A stretch of 64,000 bases of DNA from Microbacterium sp. SYP-A9085 (GTDB taxonomy: Bacteria; Actinomycetota; Actinomycetes; Actinomycetales; Microbacteriaceae): positions 62,001 through 126,000 of the forward strand of contig NZ_WJII01000004.1 of assembly GCF_009649635.1 (NCBI RefSeq). Reading direction: 5' to 3'. Shown piece by piece: positions 1-8,816 of the stretch. The number at the start of each line of letters is the position of its first letter. Within the stretch, counting starts at the first letter, position 1. The notes under the pieces were generated by a model, which had not been told where the DNA came from, did no database searches, and saw only the letters and a list, made by a program, of their open reading frames with translations. The position numbers and the translations under genes are program-made.

Positions 1-434
1 AGGGACCGGATCTTGCGCAGTCCACTGCGGGCGTCCGCGGACAGCGACCCCTGGCTCCAGACCCCGCCGGCGAGGTTGAGCACGGCGATCTCGGCCGGGG
101 TGAAAGTGATGTCGGCCGGCAGCGCATACTCCGCCGTGGGCACGCGGTAGCGCGCCTCGCGCAGGTCGTCGGGGTCGAGCCGGTCCCCGATCGTCTCAAT
201 CGGCACGCCCAGTCCGCGCAGGTTCTCCTTGTCCCGCTCGAACATCTTCTCGAGGGCGTCCTTGGACGCGCCCGCCTCGGACTGCTCCCGGTAGCCGGAG
301 ACGGACCCGAGGATGGCGTCCTTCGTCAGCCCCTGCTCGGTCGCCATGAGCGCCACCACGAGGTTCAGCAGCCGCTCCTCGGGCGCGCCACGCTCGTCGG
401 AGCGGGGCGCGGAAGACGTGGGTTCGGCAGACAC
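1..434 (-). CDS. pafB: PafB-type WYL-domain transcriptional regulator (C-terminus cut by window edge)
   Basis: The visible N-terminal ~144 residues begin at a GTG (432-434) and carry a winged-helix segment (EERLLNLVVALMATEQGLT, then DAILGSVSGYREQ) and the linker FTPAEIAVLNLAGGVW typical of PafB/PafC proteins; the WYL domain lies beyond the edge. PafB and PafC form the heterodimeric activator of the LexA/RecA-independent DNA-damage response in actinobacteria. The start is fixed by a -10 box TAGGAT six bases upstream, which implies a leaderless mRNA. It lies 56 bases downstream of the FKBP lipoprotein gene, on the same strand. A close PafC paralogue is possible, but first position in the pair favours PafB. 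Confidence 0.85.
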   Translation of the reverse strand, partial: MSAEPTSSAPRSDERGAPEERLLNLVVALMATEQGLTKDAILGSVSGYREQSEAGASKDALEKMFERDKENLRGLGVPIETIGDRLDPDDLREARYRVPTAEYALPADITFTPAEIAVLNLAGGVWSQGSLSADARSGLRKIRS

Positions 435-440
435 GAGGCC

Positions 441-446
441 ATCCTA
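441..446 (-). promoter_or_regulatory. -10 box of pafB (leaderless)
   Basis: TAGGAT on the minus strand, six bases (GGCCTC) before the GTG start of pafB. The distance places the transcription start at or next to the start codon. Confidence 0.55.
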
Positions 447-490
447 GGGCTGCCCGCCGCGCGCGGCCCGGGTGACGCGGCCGACGCGGG

Positions 491-1447
491 TTACTGCGCC
501 GTCTTCGGCGCCGGGCCGATGCCGAGGATGTCGATCACCACGACCTGGGTGTCGCGAGCGTCCGACGTTCCGTCCGCCTTCGGGATGATCGCCATCACCT
601 GCGACCCGACCGTCTGGCCCTCCAGCGCCGCCTGGAAGCCCTTCGACTTGGACGACGGGGTCACGAACTGCGGCTGGCTGTCCCACGTGTCGTCGGCGAC
701 GGTCTTGTCCGTCCAGTTCACTATCGTGTAGTTCACCAGCACGGAGTCGTCGGCGGTGACCTTCGCCCCGTCGCCGCGCTTGAGCGTCTGCACCGTGGTC
801 TGCTGCGGGGCCGGACCGTCCGGGACGATGACGCCGGGACGCCCGCCGGGAGCCCGCACGACCGCCGGCATCCCCCAGCCCGAGTTGTACACGAGCGAGC
901 CGTTCGCCGCCCCGAGATACACGCGCCGCAGATCGAGGATCGCCACGAGCGAGTCGTCCTTGGACAGGCCGAGGCTCTGCGCGGGGGACGCGTCCACGCC
1001 GCCGGGCGCTATCGCCACCGCCACGCGGGTGCCCGCCGTCGCGCAGTGCAGGGCGGTGCTGAACGCGGGGAACGACTGCGCCCACTGCGACAAGGCCATC
1101 GCGCGCGACTCGTCACCGTCGTACGGCGTGCTGATAAGGGTCTTCCCCGTGGTCGCGCTGACCAGCGAGACATCCAGCACGATCATCTGCGACGCGCTCG
1201 TGATCGGCACCGTCCCGGTGCCCGGGTCGACATCCGCGAACCGGGTCGTGGAGGTGTGGAACGGCGTGTGCACGTTCACGACGGGGACCGCGGTCTGCGC
1301 ACCCGTCACCGAGATGAGGTTCATCGTCGACGAGCCCGCATCGGTGTGCCGGCCGCAGGCGGCCGCGGCGTCGGTCGTCGAGGCGCAGCCGACGAGAGCG
1401 ACGGCGGTCAGGGAGAGGGTGGCGAAGACGGCGGGGAGTTTGCGCAC
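491..1447 (-). CDS. FKBP-type peptidyl-prolyl cis-trans isomerase lipoprotein
   Basis: 318 residues. A lipoprotein signal peptide ends at Cys21 (lipobox LVGC), so the mature protein should be anchored outside the cytoplasmic membrane. The last ~100 residues form an FKBP domain (VLVNYTIVNW, then KGFQAALEGQTVGSQVMAII and a final VVVIDILGI strand), which catalyses prolyl isomerisation and helps exported proteins fold. The middle ~170 residues resemble a second, degenerate FKBP-like region. It sits between trmI and pafB; this trmI-FKBP-pafB order recurs in actinobacteria lacking a local proteasome cluster (family knowledge). The GTG start is supported by TAGACT six bases upstream. Confidence 0.88.
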   Translation of the reverse strand: MRKLPAVFATLSLTAVALVGCASTTDAAAACGRHTDAGSSTMNLISVTGAQTAVPVVNVHTPFHTSTTRFADVDPGTGTVPITSASQMIVLDVSLVSATTGKTLISTPYDGDESRAMALSQWAQSFPAFSTALHCATAGTRVAVAIAPGGVDASPAQSLGLSKDDSLVAILDLRRVYLGAANGSLVYNSGWGMPAVVRAPGGRPGVIVPDGPAPQQTTVQTLKRGDGAKVTADDSVLVNYTIVNWTDKTVADDTWDSQPQFVTPSSKSKGFQAALEGQTVGSQVMAIIPKADGTSDARDTQVVVIDILGIGPAPKTAQ

Positions 1448-1453
1448 CGCACC

Positions 1454-1459
1454 AGTCTA
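1454..1459 (-). promoter_or_regulatory. -10 box of the FKBP gene, overlapping the trmI stop codon
   Basis: TAGACT on the minus strand, six bases before the FKBP GTG. Its first three bases are the TAG stop codon of trmI, so termination of one gene and the promoter of the next share sequence. Confidence 0.55.
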
Positions 1460-2503
1460 GGCGTTCGCCTTGTCGTCCCCCGTCGCCGGGCGCCGGTCCG
1501 CGCGCCGGGCGTCGTCGGCCGCCTGCTGGGCTCCGTCAGCCGCGCGCCGGGCCTCGCGAACGCGCTTGCGGAGGTTCTTGTCGGTGATCTGGCGGTCGCC
1601 CACCGCGCCCGGCGTCCACAGCTCGACATCCTCGTCCCCGTACGCCGTCTTGCGCACGGCGCGCTTGCGGACATCCGGCGGGACAGCGCCCGGCGCGAGG
1701 CGGCGTGCGCTGATGAGGAACCCGGTGTGCGCGACCATCCGGTGGTCGGGGCGGACGGCCAGGCCCTCGACGTGCCACCCGCGGATCATCGTCTCGCTGG
1801 CCTCGGGCTCGGTGAAAAGGCCCGTGCCTCGCAGATACTCCGCCACCCGGCTGAGCTGGGTGGCGGTGGCGATGTAGCAGAGCACCACGCCGCCAGGGGT
1901 GAGCGCGGCGGCGACAGCGTCGATGCACTCCCACGGCGCGAGCATGTCGAGCACGACGCGGTCCACGCTCCCGTCCGGCATCGCCTCCGGAAGCTGCTCG
2001 GTGAGGTCGCCCAGCACGACCTGCCAGTTCGCCGGGGTGCGGCCGAGGAACGTCGCGACGTTGGCCTTCGCGACGTCGGCGAACTCCTCGCGGCGTTCGA
2101 ACGAGACGAGGCGGCCGGCGTCCCCGACGGCCCGCAGCAACGACAGCGACAGGGCGCCGGAGCCCACGCCGGCCTCCACGACGACGGCTCCAGGAAATAC
2201 ATCCGCCTGCGCGACGATCTGCGCGGCGTCCTTCGGGTAGACGATGGCGGCGCCGCGCGGCATCGACATCACGAAGTCGCGCAGCAGCGGACGCAGCGCG
2301 AGGTACTCGGCGTCCCCGCTGTTGCGGACGACCGACCCATCCGGCAGGCCGATCAGCGCCTCGTGGCGCAGCACGCCGCGATGTGTGTGCAGTTCGCCGC
2401 CCTCGCGGAGCGTGACAGTGTGCAGCCGGCCTTTGGGGCCGGTGAGCTGGACGCGGTCGCCGTAGCGGAACGGGCCGCTCGGGCGCGGCGCGGATGTCGT
2501 CAT
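1457..2503 (-). CDS. trmI: tRNA (adenine(58)-N(1))-methyltransferase TrmI
   Basis: 348 residues. A small N-terminal beta domain is followed by the motif RGAAIVYPKDAAQIV (about 83-97) and the SAM-binding loop VVVEAGVGSGALSLSLL (about 107-123), then VDRVVLDMLAPWE; these are the signatures of TrmI, which makes m1A58 in the T-loop of tRNAs. The start ATG overlaps the stop of the upstream HAD gene by four bases (ATGA), so the two are translationally coupled. In Mycobacterium this gene neighbours the proteasomal ATPase; here the FKBP gene follows directly. The tail after about residue 300 is alanine- and charge-rich and probably disordered. Confidence 0.93.
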   Translation of the reverse strand: MTTSAPRPSGPFRYGDRVQLTGPKGRLHTVTLREGGELHTHRGVLRHEALIGLPDGSVVRNSGDAEYLALRPLLRDFVMSMPRGAAIVYPKDAAQIVAQADVFPGAVVVEAGVGSGALSLSLLRAVGDAGRLVSFERREEFADVAKANVATFLGRTPANWQVVLGDLTEQLPEAMPDGSVDRVVLDMLAPWECIDAVAAALTPGGVVLCYIATATQLSRVAEYLRGTGLFTEPEASETMIRGWHVEGLAVRPDHRMVAHTGFLISARRLAPGAVPPDVRKRAVRKTAYGDEDVELWTPGAVGDRQITDKNLRKRVREARRAADGAQQAADDARRADRRPATGDDKANA

Positions 2504-3192
2504 GGGCGGCCCTTCGACCGATGTCCGTCACGGTGCGACGCGTACGCCTGAGCCACGTCCGCGACGCCGCGCCCGTCGAGCGTCGGCCAGAGGACGTGCG
2601 CGCCGACGCCGGTCAGCGAGACCATGTGCGGCACGCCGATCGTGACGGCGCCGGAGGCCACTGCCGAGCGGAGCCCGTTCGGCGAGTCCTCGAGTGCGAC
2701 GGCGTCCGCGGGCTCGACGCCGAGCTGTGCGCACGCCTGCAGGTAGGGGTCCGGGTAGGGCTTGGGCCGCGTCACGTCGTCTCCGGCCACTATCACGTCG
2801 AACGCGTCGAAGTCGATGAGGTCGATGATCGAGCGCGCCATCCGCCGCATCGACATCGTCACCAGCGCCGTCTTCACTCCGGCATCCCGGAGGCTCCGCA
2901 GCAGCGCCCGCGCGCCCGGCCGGAATGGGACGCCGTCGCGGGCAAGGCCCGCCAGCACGTCGTCGGTGAGGCGGTGCACGATGGCGTCGGCATCCATGCG
3001 CACGCCGTGCGCCTGGAAGATCCGCGCCGTCTCGTCCAGTGCCAGCCCCACCAGCTGCAGGGCCTGCTCGTGCGACCAGGTCCCGCCGAACGACTCCACG
3101 AGTGGCGTCTCCGCGGCCATCCAGTACGGCTCGGTGTCCACGAGCGTTCCGTCCATGTCCCACAGGACGGCGGCGGGCACGGAGGGGGTCAT
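2500..3192 (-). CDS. HAD-superfamily hydrolase (beta-phosphoglucomutase/phosphatase-like)
   Basis: 230 residues. Motif I is AAVLWDMDGTLVDTEP with nucleophile Asp12 and acid/base Asp14. Motif II lies in KTALVTMS, and motif III/IV is KPYPDPYLQACAQLGV followed by ALEDSPNGLRSAVASG. The helical cap between motifs I and II puts it in HAD subfamily I. Substrate cannot be told from sequence; sugar phosphates are usual for the group. A TACGAT box six bases before the ATG suggests it heads a leaderless operon with trmI, whose start it overlaps. Confidence 0.88.
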   Translation of the reverse strand: MTPSVPAAVLWDMDGTLVDTEPYWMAAETPLVESFGGTWSHEQALQLVGLALDETARIFQAHGVRMDADAIVHRLTDDVLAGLARDGVPFRPGARALLRSLRDAGVKTALVTMSMRRMARSIIDLIDFDAFDVIVAGDDVTRPKPYPDPYLQACAQLGVEPADAVALEDSPNGLRSAVASGAVTIGVPHMVSLTGVGAHVLWPTLDGRGVADVAQAYASHRDGHRSKGRP

Positions 3193-3198
3193 CCGTCC

Positions 3199-3204
3199 AT
3201 CGTA
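3199..3204 (-). promoter_or_regulatory. -10 box of the HAD-trmI operon (leaderless)
   Basis: TACGAT on the minus strand, exactly six bases before the ATG of the HAD hydrolase gene. Confidence 0.45.
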
Positions 3205-3287
3205 TCGGCGGGCGTCCGAGCCCCGCGCGCAGGACCGGTGCGCTCACCTATCCTGGATGCAAGCGCCGGACACCGGAGGGAGCGCGC

Positions 3288-4154
3288 GTGGATTCACTGG
3301 GCCGCCGGGTCGTCGTGGCCGCATTCGACGGATGGAACGACGCCGGAGAGGCCGCAACGTCGGCTGCGATGCTGCTGAAGGAGAGCGGCTCGTACGAGCC
3401 GGTGTTCTCGGTGGACCCCGAGCTGTACTTCGATTACCAGTACACGCGTCCGCAGATGGTCATCGACGACGACGGCAGACGGGTGCTGCGCTGGCCGGAG
3501 ACCACGCTGTACCGCCCGACCCGGCGCACCCGGGGCACTCAGCTGTGGCTGCTGGCGGGCGTGGAGCCCGCGCGTGCGTGGCAGTCGTTCGCGACCGAGA
3601 TCATCGACGTGCTGCTGCGCGAGGATGTCACGGGGTTCGTGGCACTGGGGTCGATGATGTCGGACGTGCCGCACACCCGCCCCATCTCGGTGTTCGCCGG
3701 CAGCGACAACGAGCAGCTGCGCACGGCCCTGGATCTGGAGCGGAGCACATACGAGGGTCCGGTCGGGATCCTGAGCGCGCTGGCCGCGGCGGCGGAGACC
3801 GCCGGCATTCCCACCGTGGGCCTGTGGGCGAGCGTGCCGCACTACGTCGCCGGCCACACCCCGTCGCCGAAGGCCGCGCTGGCCCTCCTGGACCGGCTCG
3901 AGGAGATCACCGGGGCAGCGGTCCCCCGCGGCGACCTTGCGACGCAGGCGGCAGCCTGGGAGGCGTCGATCGACGCGGCCGCCGCCGAGGACGACGAGAT
4001 GACCGCCTACATCCGGCAGCTGGAGGCGGCCCGTGACACGTGGGACTCCCCCGAGGCGTCCGGCGACGCCATCGCCAAGGAGTTCGAGCGCTACCTGCGC
4101 CGCCGGGGCGACGGCCCGGGCAAGCCGGGCCGCGACGACCCGCGCGGGCGCTGA
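3288..4154 (+). CDS. PAC2-family protein (proteasome-assembly-chaperone-2-like)
   Basis: 288 residues from a GTG preceded by GGAGGG (3275-3280) at good spacing; a TATCCT box at 3249-3254 would give a short leader. The start VVVAAFDGWNDAGEAA and the segments FDYQYTRPQMV and TEIIDVLL are typical of the bacterial PAC2 family. Despite the name, bacterial members have no proven link to proteasome assembly and their function is unknown. The gene converges on uppP: the two stop codons touch (TGA at 4152-4154, TAA at 4155-4157), leaving no room for a terminator between them. Confidence 0.88.
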   Translation: MDSLGRRVVVAAFDGWNDAGEAATSAAMLLKESGSYEPVFSVDPELYFDYQYTRPQMVIDDDGRRVLRWPETTLYRPTRRTRGTQLWLLAGVEPARAWQSFATEIIDVLLREDVTGFVALGSMMSDVPHTRPISVFAGSDNEQLRTALDLERSTYEGPVGILSALAAAAETAGIPTVGLWASVPHYVAGHTPSPKAALALLDRLEEITGAAVPRGDLATQAAAWEASIDAAAAEDDEMTAYIRQLEAARDTWDSPEASGDAIAKEFERYLRRRGDGPGKPGRDDPRGR

Positions 4155-4997
4155 TTACGCCGCGATGACGCCCGTGCTCAGCAGCACGATGAGGGCGGTG
4201 CCGAGCGCGACGCGATACAGGACAAACGGCAGGAAGCTGTGCCGGGAGATCCATTTCATGAAGAACGTTATGACCGCGAGCCCGACGCCGAACGCGACGA
4301 TCGTGGCCACCGCAGTCTCCCCCATCGTGAACACCTCCGGCGCCGGGGATTTCAGCACCTTGTACAGCTCGTAGAAGCCGCTGCCGAACACGGCCGGGAT
4401 CGCCAGCAGGAACGCGTAGCGCGCGGCGGCCTCGCGTCTGTAGCCGAGCAGCAGTCCCGCCGTGATGGTGCCGCCGGAGCGGGACACGCCGGGGATCAAG
4501 GCGAGCGACTGGGCGAGGCCGTAGACAATGCCGTGCCCGACCGTGAGGTCGTCGAGTTTGCGCCGCTCGGCGCCGATCATGTCGGCGATGCCGAGGATCA
4601 CGCCGAACACTATCAGCGTGACGGCGATGACCCACAGCGACCGCAGCACCGTCTCGATCTGGGTCTGGAAGAGCAGGCCGAGCACGACGATCGGGATGGT
4701 GCCGACGATGATCAGCCAGCCCATCTTCGCGTCCGGGTCGTTGCGCGGGATGCGGCCGACAAGGGCGCGGAACCAGTGCCCGATGATGCGGACGATGTCG
4801 CGCCAGAAGAACACCACGACGGCCGCCTCGGTGCCGATCTGCGTGATGGCGGTGAAAGCCGCACCGGGGTCGGCGTTCGCTCCGAGGTCGGGGAGGAACG
4901 CGCCCACGATACGCAGGTGTGCGCTCGAGGAGATCGGCAGGAACTCGGTCAGGCCCTGCACGAGACCGAGGAGGATGGCCTCGAGGAAATGCTGCAT
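4155..4997 (-). CDS. uppP: undecaprenyl-diphosphate phosphatase UppP (BacA)
   Basis: 280 residues, an integral membrane protein with about eight hydrophobic segments. It carries both family signatures: [17 protein letters not shown] near the N-terminus (catalytic Glu and Ser region) and [11 protein letters not shown] in the middle. The enzyme dephosphorylates undecaprenyl pyrophosphate to recycle the lipid carrier for cell-wall synthesis, and can raise bacitracin tolerance. It lies 40 bases downstream of the M20 peptidase gene on the same strand and abuts the convergent PAC2 gene. Confidence 0.96.
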   Translation of the reverse strand: MQHFLEAILLGLVQGLTEFLPISSSAHLRIVGAFLPDLGANADPGAAFTAITQIGTEAAVVVFFWRDIVRIIGHWFRALVGRIPRNDPDAKMGWLIIVGTIPIVVLGLLFQTQIETVLRSLWVIAVTLIVFGVILGIADMIGAERRKLDDLTVGHGIVYGLAQSLALIPGVSRSGGTITAGLLLGYRREAAARYAFLLAIPAVFGSGFYELYKVLKSPAPEVFTMGETAVATIVAFGVGLAVITFFMKWISRHSFLPFVLYRVALGTALIVLLSTGVIAA

Positions 4998-5037
4998 GAA
5001 TCGCCTTTCGTGCGTGAAGTGGTGTGCGGCGCGGCGG

Positions 5038-6345
5038 TCAGCAGTCGCGGAGCAGGTCGGTGAGTACGGCGCGGCCGAACTCGAGGGCGTCCAGCGGCAC
5101 TCGTTCGTCGACCCCGTGGAACATCCCTGTGAAGTCGAGTCCTGCGGGAAGCCGCAGCGGCGCGAAGCCGTAGCCGGTGATGCCCAGGCGAGCCAGCGCC
5201 TTGTTGTCGGTGCCCCCGCCCATCAGATACGGGATCACCGGGACGCCGGGGTCGTGCCGGCCCAGGGCCTGCACCATCCGGTCGACGAGGTCCCCGTGCA
5301 GCGGCGCCTCGAGTCCGATGTCGCGCGTGACCACGGACACCTCGACATCCGTCCCGACGATGCGGCCGATCTCGGCCAGCACGTCGTCCTCGGTGCCCGG
5401 GAGCACGCGGACGTCGATGAGCGCCTCGGCCGTGTCCGGGATGACGTTGTGCTTGTAGCCGGCCGTCAGTCCCGTCGGGTTGGTGGTGGTGCGCAGGGTG
5501 GAGCGGATGAAGGGCGCGGCCGACCCGGCCAGGTCGGCGAGGGCGTCCGGGTCGGCGTCGCCGGCGCCGCTGAGCCGGGCAAACTCGTCCAGCAGCGCGC
5601 GGGTGGTCTCGGTGAGCCGTACCGGCCACGGCGTGCGCCCGAGCGCGACGACGGCCTCGGCGAGCCGGGTGACGGCATTGTCGGGGTGGAACCCGCTGCC
5701 GTGACCCGCCCGGCCGCGGGCGCGCAGGCGCAGCCAGAGCAGCGCCTTCTCCCCCGTCTGCAGCAGATACGCGCGGCGTCCCGCCACCGTGATCGAGTAG
5801 CCGCCCACTTCGCTGATGGCCTCGCTCGCGCCCGCGAACCAGTCGGGACGGTCGCGGACGACGAGGGCGGAGCCCTCCACCCCGCCGTTCTCCTCGTCGG
5901 CGAAGAAGGTCAGGACGAGGTCGCGCGCGGGCTGCTCCCCGGCGCCGAGGATGTCGCCGACGGCGGCCAGGATCATGGCATCCATGTCCTTCATGTCCAC
6001 GGCGCCGCGGCCCCACAGCATCCCGTCGCGGACCACCCCGGCGAAGGGGTCCTCGGACCAGTCGTCGGCGACCGCCGGGACGACATCCAAGTGGCCGTGC
6101 ACCACGAGGGCGGGCCGGTCGCGGTCGCGGCCGGGCACCCGGGCGCAGACGTTCGTGCGCCGCGGGACCGGCTCGTAGAGCTCCGGCGTCAGTCCGAGTC
6201 CCTCCAGGCGCGCTGCGACGTACTCGGCCGCCTCCCGCTCCCCCGCCGAGCGGCCGCCGCCGTGGTTCGTGGTGTCGATGCGGATGAGATCGCGCGCGAT
6301 GCGGGCGACCTCGGTGAGAGTGGGCTCATCCGCGGCATCGGGCAT
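5038..6345 (-). CDS. M20/M25/M40-family zinc metallopeptidase or deacylase
   Basis: 435 residues, the usual size for M20 exo-peptidases. Metal-site motifs are [25 protein letters not shown] (bridging Asp) and [12 protein letters not shown] (catalytic and metal Glu), with the dimerisation domain ([16 protein letters not shown] onward) and the late ligand region [13 protein letters not shown]. Such enzymes hydrolyse terminal peptide or N-acyl bonds; the substrate is not predictable here. Actinobacterial relatives are annotated as dipeptidases or as YgeY-like proteins. A TAGCCT box seven bases before the ATG suggests leaderless transcription. Confidence 0.9.
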   Translation of the reverse strand: MPDAADEPTLTEVARIARDLIRIDTTNHGGGRSAGEREAAEYVAARLEGLGLTPELYEPVPRRTNVCARVPGRDRDRPALVVHGHLDVVPAVADDWSEDPFAGVVRDGMLWGRGAVDMKDMDAMILAAVGDILGAGEQPARDLVLTFFADEENGGVEGSALVVRDRPDWFAGASEAISEVGGYSITVAGRRAYLLQTGEKALLWLRLRARGRAGHGSGFHPDNAVTRLAEAVVALGRTPWPVRLTETTRALLDEFARLSGAGDADPDALADLAGSAAPFIRSTLRTTTNPTGLTAGYKHNVIPDTAEALIDVRVLPGTEDDVLAEIGRIVGTDVEVSVVTRDIGLEAPLHGDLVDRMVQALGRHDPGVPVIPYLMGGGTDNKALARLGITGYGFAPLRLPAGLDFTGMFHGVDERVPLDALEFGRAVLTDLLRDC

Positions 6346-6352
6346 GCGGTCC

Positions 6353-6358
6353 AGGCTA
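6353..6358 (-). promoter_or_regulatory. -10 box of the M20 peptidase gene
   Basis: TAGCCT on the minus strand, seven bases before the ATG of the peptidase gene. Confidence 0.45.
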
Positions 6359-6452
6359 CTCGGTCGGCGTGCGCGCGCAGGGGCGGCCGGGGTCCGGGGC
6401 GCCGTGAGAACGTGATATTGTCATTCCTCGGTTGCGTAAAGCATCACCACCT

Positions 6453-6537
6453 GCGCGGGTGGCGGAATAGGTAGACGCGCTAGCTTGAGGTGCTAGTGCC
6501 CGTATAGGGCGTGGGGGTTCAAGTCCCCCCTCGCGCA
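6453..6537 (+). tRNA. tRNA-Leu (anticodon GAG)
   Basis: 85 bases, class II. The acceptor arms GCGCGGG (6453-6459) and CTCGCGC (6530-6536) pair with one G-T wobble. The anticodon arm is CTAGC-TTGAGGT-GCTAG, giving anticodon GAG, which reads CTC and CTT. The T arm GGGGG-TTCAAGT-CCCCC closes the fold and there is a long variable arm (TGCCCGTATAGGGCGTG). The CCA end is not encoded. A strong terminator follows. It decodes the same Leu codons that dominate the leuC leader peptide at 61317-61361. Confidence 0.96.
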
Positions 6538-6544
6538 CATTCAG

Positions 6545-6568
6545 AAAAGGCCCCGTCAGGGGCCTTTT
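6545..6568 (+). terminator. intrinsic terminator of tRNA-Leu
   Basis: AAAAGGCCCC (6545-6554), loop GTCA, GGGGCCTTTT (6559-6568): a perfect 10-bp stem ending in a T run, eight bases after the tRNA. Confidence 0.92.
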
Positions 6569-6722
6569 CCGTTTGCCCCGGCCGCCCTCGGCCGGCCGGA
6601 CCTGTTCATCTCGCAGGACATCCTGTCGACGCGCGCCGGTCATCCGGCGTGTCGCGGCCGCCGGTGCAGCATGTCCTGCCTGCCGGACGCCGCGCGCACC
6701 CCTGCGCGGACGTCGGGCGCGA

Positions 6723-6728
6723 TAGGTT
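6723..6728 (+). promoter_or_regulatory. -10 box of glgE (leaderless)
   Basis: TAGGTT six bases (CGTCAG) before the GTG start of glgE. Confidence 0.5.
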
Positions 6729-6734
6729 CGTCAG

Positions 6735-8816
6735 GTGGCATCCCGTTCTCCGCGACGCGACTCCGGCTGGCGCAGCCGGACCGCGATCCCGGTGCGGCCG
6801 CTGCCGCCCTCGCCGCCTGACACCGGCACCGTCGCCGGGCGCATTCCGCTGCTGGCGCCGGCGCCCGCACTGCCCGGATGCGACGGGCTGCTGCCCAAGG
6901 CCTTCGTCGGCGAGGTCGTGCCGTTCCGGGTGACGGCGTTCCGGGAGGGCCACGGCAGGATCGGGGTGCACGTGCGGCTGCGCTCGCCCGCCGGCGACGA
7001 GTCGCTGCATCGCGTGCTCCCCCTCGGCGACGGGTTCGACCGGTGGCGCACCGACATAGCCCTGCTCGAGCAGGGCGATTGGACGTACCGGTTCGAGGCG
7101 TTCGCGGACGATTACGCCACCTGGCGCCACGCGGCCGACGTCAAGATCGAGGCGGGGGTGGATGTCGCGGTCATGCGCACTCTCGGCACGCAGCTGTTCC
7201 TGCGCGCCGCCGCAGAGTCCGAACGTCCCGCCGCGCAGCGCACAGCCCTGCGCCGGGCCGCCAAGACGCTGGATGCTGCCGGCGACCCCGCCGCGGCGCT
7301 CGCCGTCGTCCGGGACGAGGACCTCGCGACGATCTTCCGTGACCGTCCGCTGCAGTCCCTGGCCACGGCAGGCGGCGAGCTCGCCCTGCGGGTCGAACGC
7401 GAACGCGCCGGCGTCGGCGCCTGGTACGAGTTCTTCCCGCGCTCCGAGGGCGCGCACCGGATGCCGGACGGCGCTATCCGCAGCGGAACGTTCCGCACCG
7501 CCGCGAAGCGGCTGCCGGCGATCGCGGAGATGGGGTTCCAGGTCGTCTATCTGCCGCCGATCCACCCCATCGGGAACACGAACCGGAAGGGCCCCAACAA
7601 CACGCTGACCGCGGGCCCGAACGATCCCGGCTCGCCGTGGGCGATCGGCGCCGACTCCGGCGGCCACGACGCCATCCACCCCGATCTCGGCCGGCTCGCG
7701 GACTTCCGGGCGTTCGTGAAGGCCGCCGAGGCGGCCGGATTGGAAGTGGCGCTGGACCTCGCCCTCCAGGCGTCCCCCGACCATCCGTGGGTCGCCACGC
7801 ACCCGCAGTGGTTCACGACGCTCCCCGACGGCTCGATCGCCTATGCGGAGAACCCGCCGAAGAAGTACCAGGACATCTACCCGATCGACTTCGACGGCGA
7901 CCCCGAGGGCCTCCGCGCCGAGGTGCTGCGCGTCGTCGAGCACTGGATCGCGCAGGGCGTGCGGATCTTCCGCGTCGACAACCCGCACACGAAGCCGCTG
8001 TGGTTCTGGGAGTGGCTCATCCGCACCGTGACCGGAGCCCACCCCGACGTCGTGTTCCTCGCCGAGGCGTTCACGCGGCCCGCGCCGCTGCACGCCCTCG
8101 CGCGGGCGGGGTTCCAGCAGAGCTACACGTACTTCACGTGGCGCAACACGAAGCCCGAGCTCGAGGAGTTCCTCACCGGCGTCGCGAACGACACCGCCGA
8201 TTTCCTGCGCCCGAACCTCTTCGTGAACACCCCCGACATCCTCACCGAGTACCTGCAGTTCGGTGGACGGCCGGCGTACCGCATCCGTGCCGCCATCGCC
8301 GCGACCGCCGGCCCCTCCTACGGCGTGTACGCGGGCTATGAGCTGTACGAGAACGTCGCCCGGCCGGGCTCTGAGGAGAACCTCGACAACGAGAAGTACG
8401 AGTACAAGCTGCGCGACTGGGAGGGTGCACAGGCCTCCGGCGACTCGCTCGCGCCGTACCTGCGCCGTCTCAACGAGATCCGCGCCGAGCACCCGGCGCT
8501 GCGGCAGCTGCGGAACCTGACAGTGCAGTACAGCGACGACGACGCGATCCTCGTCTATGTGAAGCACCTGGATGCCGCGTTCTCGCCGACCGGGCGGGCG
8601 GACACCGTCGTGGTGGTCGCCAATCTGGATCCGCACTCCGTGCGGCAGACCATGATCCACCTGGACACGACGATCTTCGGCGTCCGCCCCGGCGACGGCT
8701 ACCGGGTGCGGGACCTCATCACCGGCGCCGAGTGGGACTGGACCGACCACAACTTCGTGCGCCTGGACGCGTTCGCCGAGCCCGTCCACGTCGTGGCGGT
8801 CGAGGCGGGTCCGTGA
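6735..8816 (+). CDS. glgE: alpha-1,4-glucan:maltose-1-phosphate maltosyltransferase GlgE
   Basis: 693 residues, the normal length for GH13 subfamily 3. GlgE transfers maltosyl units from maltose 1-phosphate to the non-reducing ends of alpha-1,4-glucans. Visible motifs are [21 protein letters not shown], the nucleophile segment [15 protein letters not shown] and the acid/base segment [11 protein letters not shown]. An N-terminal beta-sandwich of ~200 residues precedes the barrel. The GTG start matches a TAGGTT box six bases upstream. glgB follows with a GTGA overlap, so polymer extension and branching are co-expressed; treS and a maltokinase are not in this window. Confidence 0.95.
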   Translation: MASRSPRRDSGWRSRTAIPVRPLPPSPPDTGTVAGRIPLLAPAPALPGCDGLLPKAFVGEVVPFRVTAFREGHGRIGVHVRLRSPAGDESLHRVLPLGDGFDRWRTDIALLEQGDWTYRFEAFADDYATWRHAADVKIEAGVDVAVMRTLGTQLFLRAAAESERPAAQRTALRRAAKTLDAAGDPAAALAVVRDEDLATIFRDRPLQSLATAGGELALRVERERAGVGAWYEFFPRSEGAHRMPDGAIRSGTFRTAAKRLPAIAEMGFQVVYLPPIHPIGNTNRKGPNNTLTAGPNDPGSPWAIGADSGGHDAIHPDLGRLADFRAFVKAAEAAGLEVALDLALQASPDHPWVATHPQWFTTLPDGSIAYAENPPKKYQDIYPIDFDGDPEGLRAEVLRVVEHWIAQGVRIFRVDNPHTKPLWFWEWLIRTVTGAHPDVVFLAEAFTRPAPLHALARAGFQQSYTYFTWRNTKPELEEFLTGVANDTADFLRPNLFVNTPDILTEYLQFGGRPAYRIRAAIAATAGPSYGVYAGYELYENVARPGSEENLDNEKYEYKLRDWEGAQASGDSLAPYLRRLNEIRAEHPALRQLRNLTVQYSDDDAILVYVKHLDAAFSPTGRADTVVVVANLDPHSVRQTMIHLDTTIFGVRPGDGYRVRDLITGAEWDWTDHNFVRLDAFAEPVHVVAVEAGP

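Noticed and set aside
6606-8789. Long open frame antisense to glgE
   Set aside because: It mirrors the glgE codon pattern, encodes a low-complexity Arg/Gly/Val-rich product and has no start signals; a GC-rich shadow frame.
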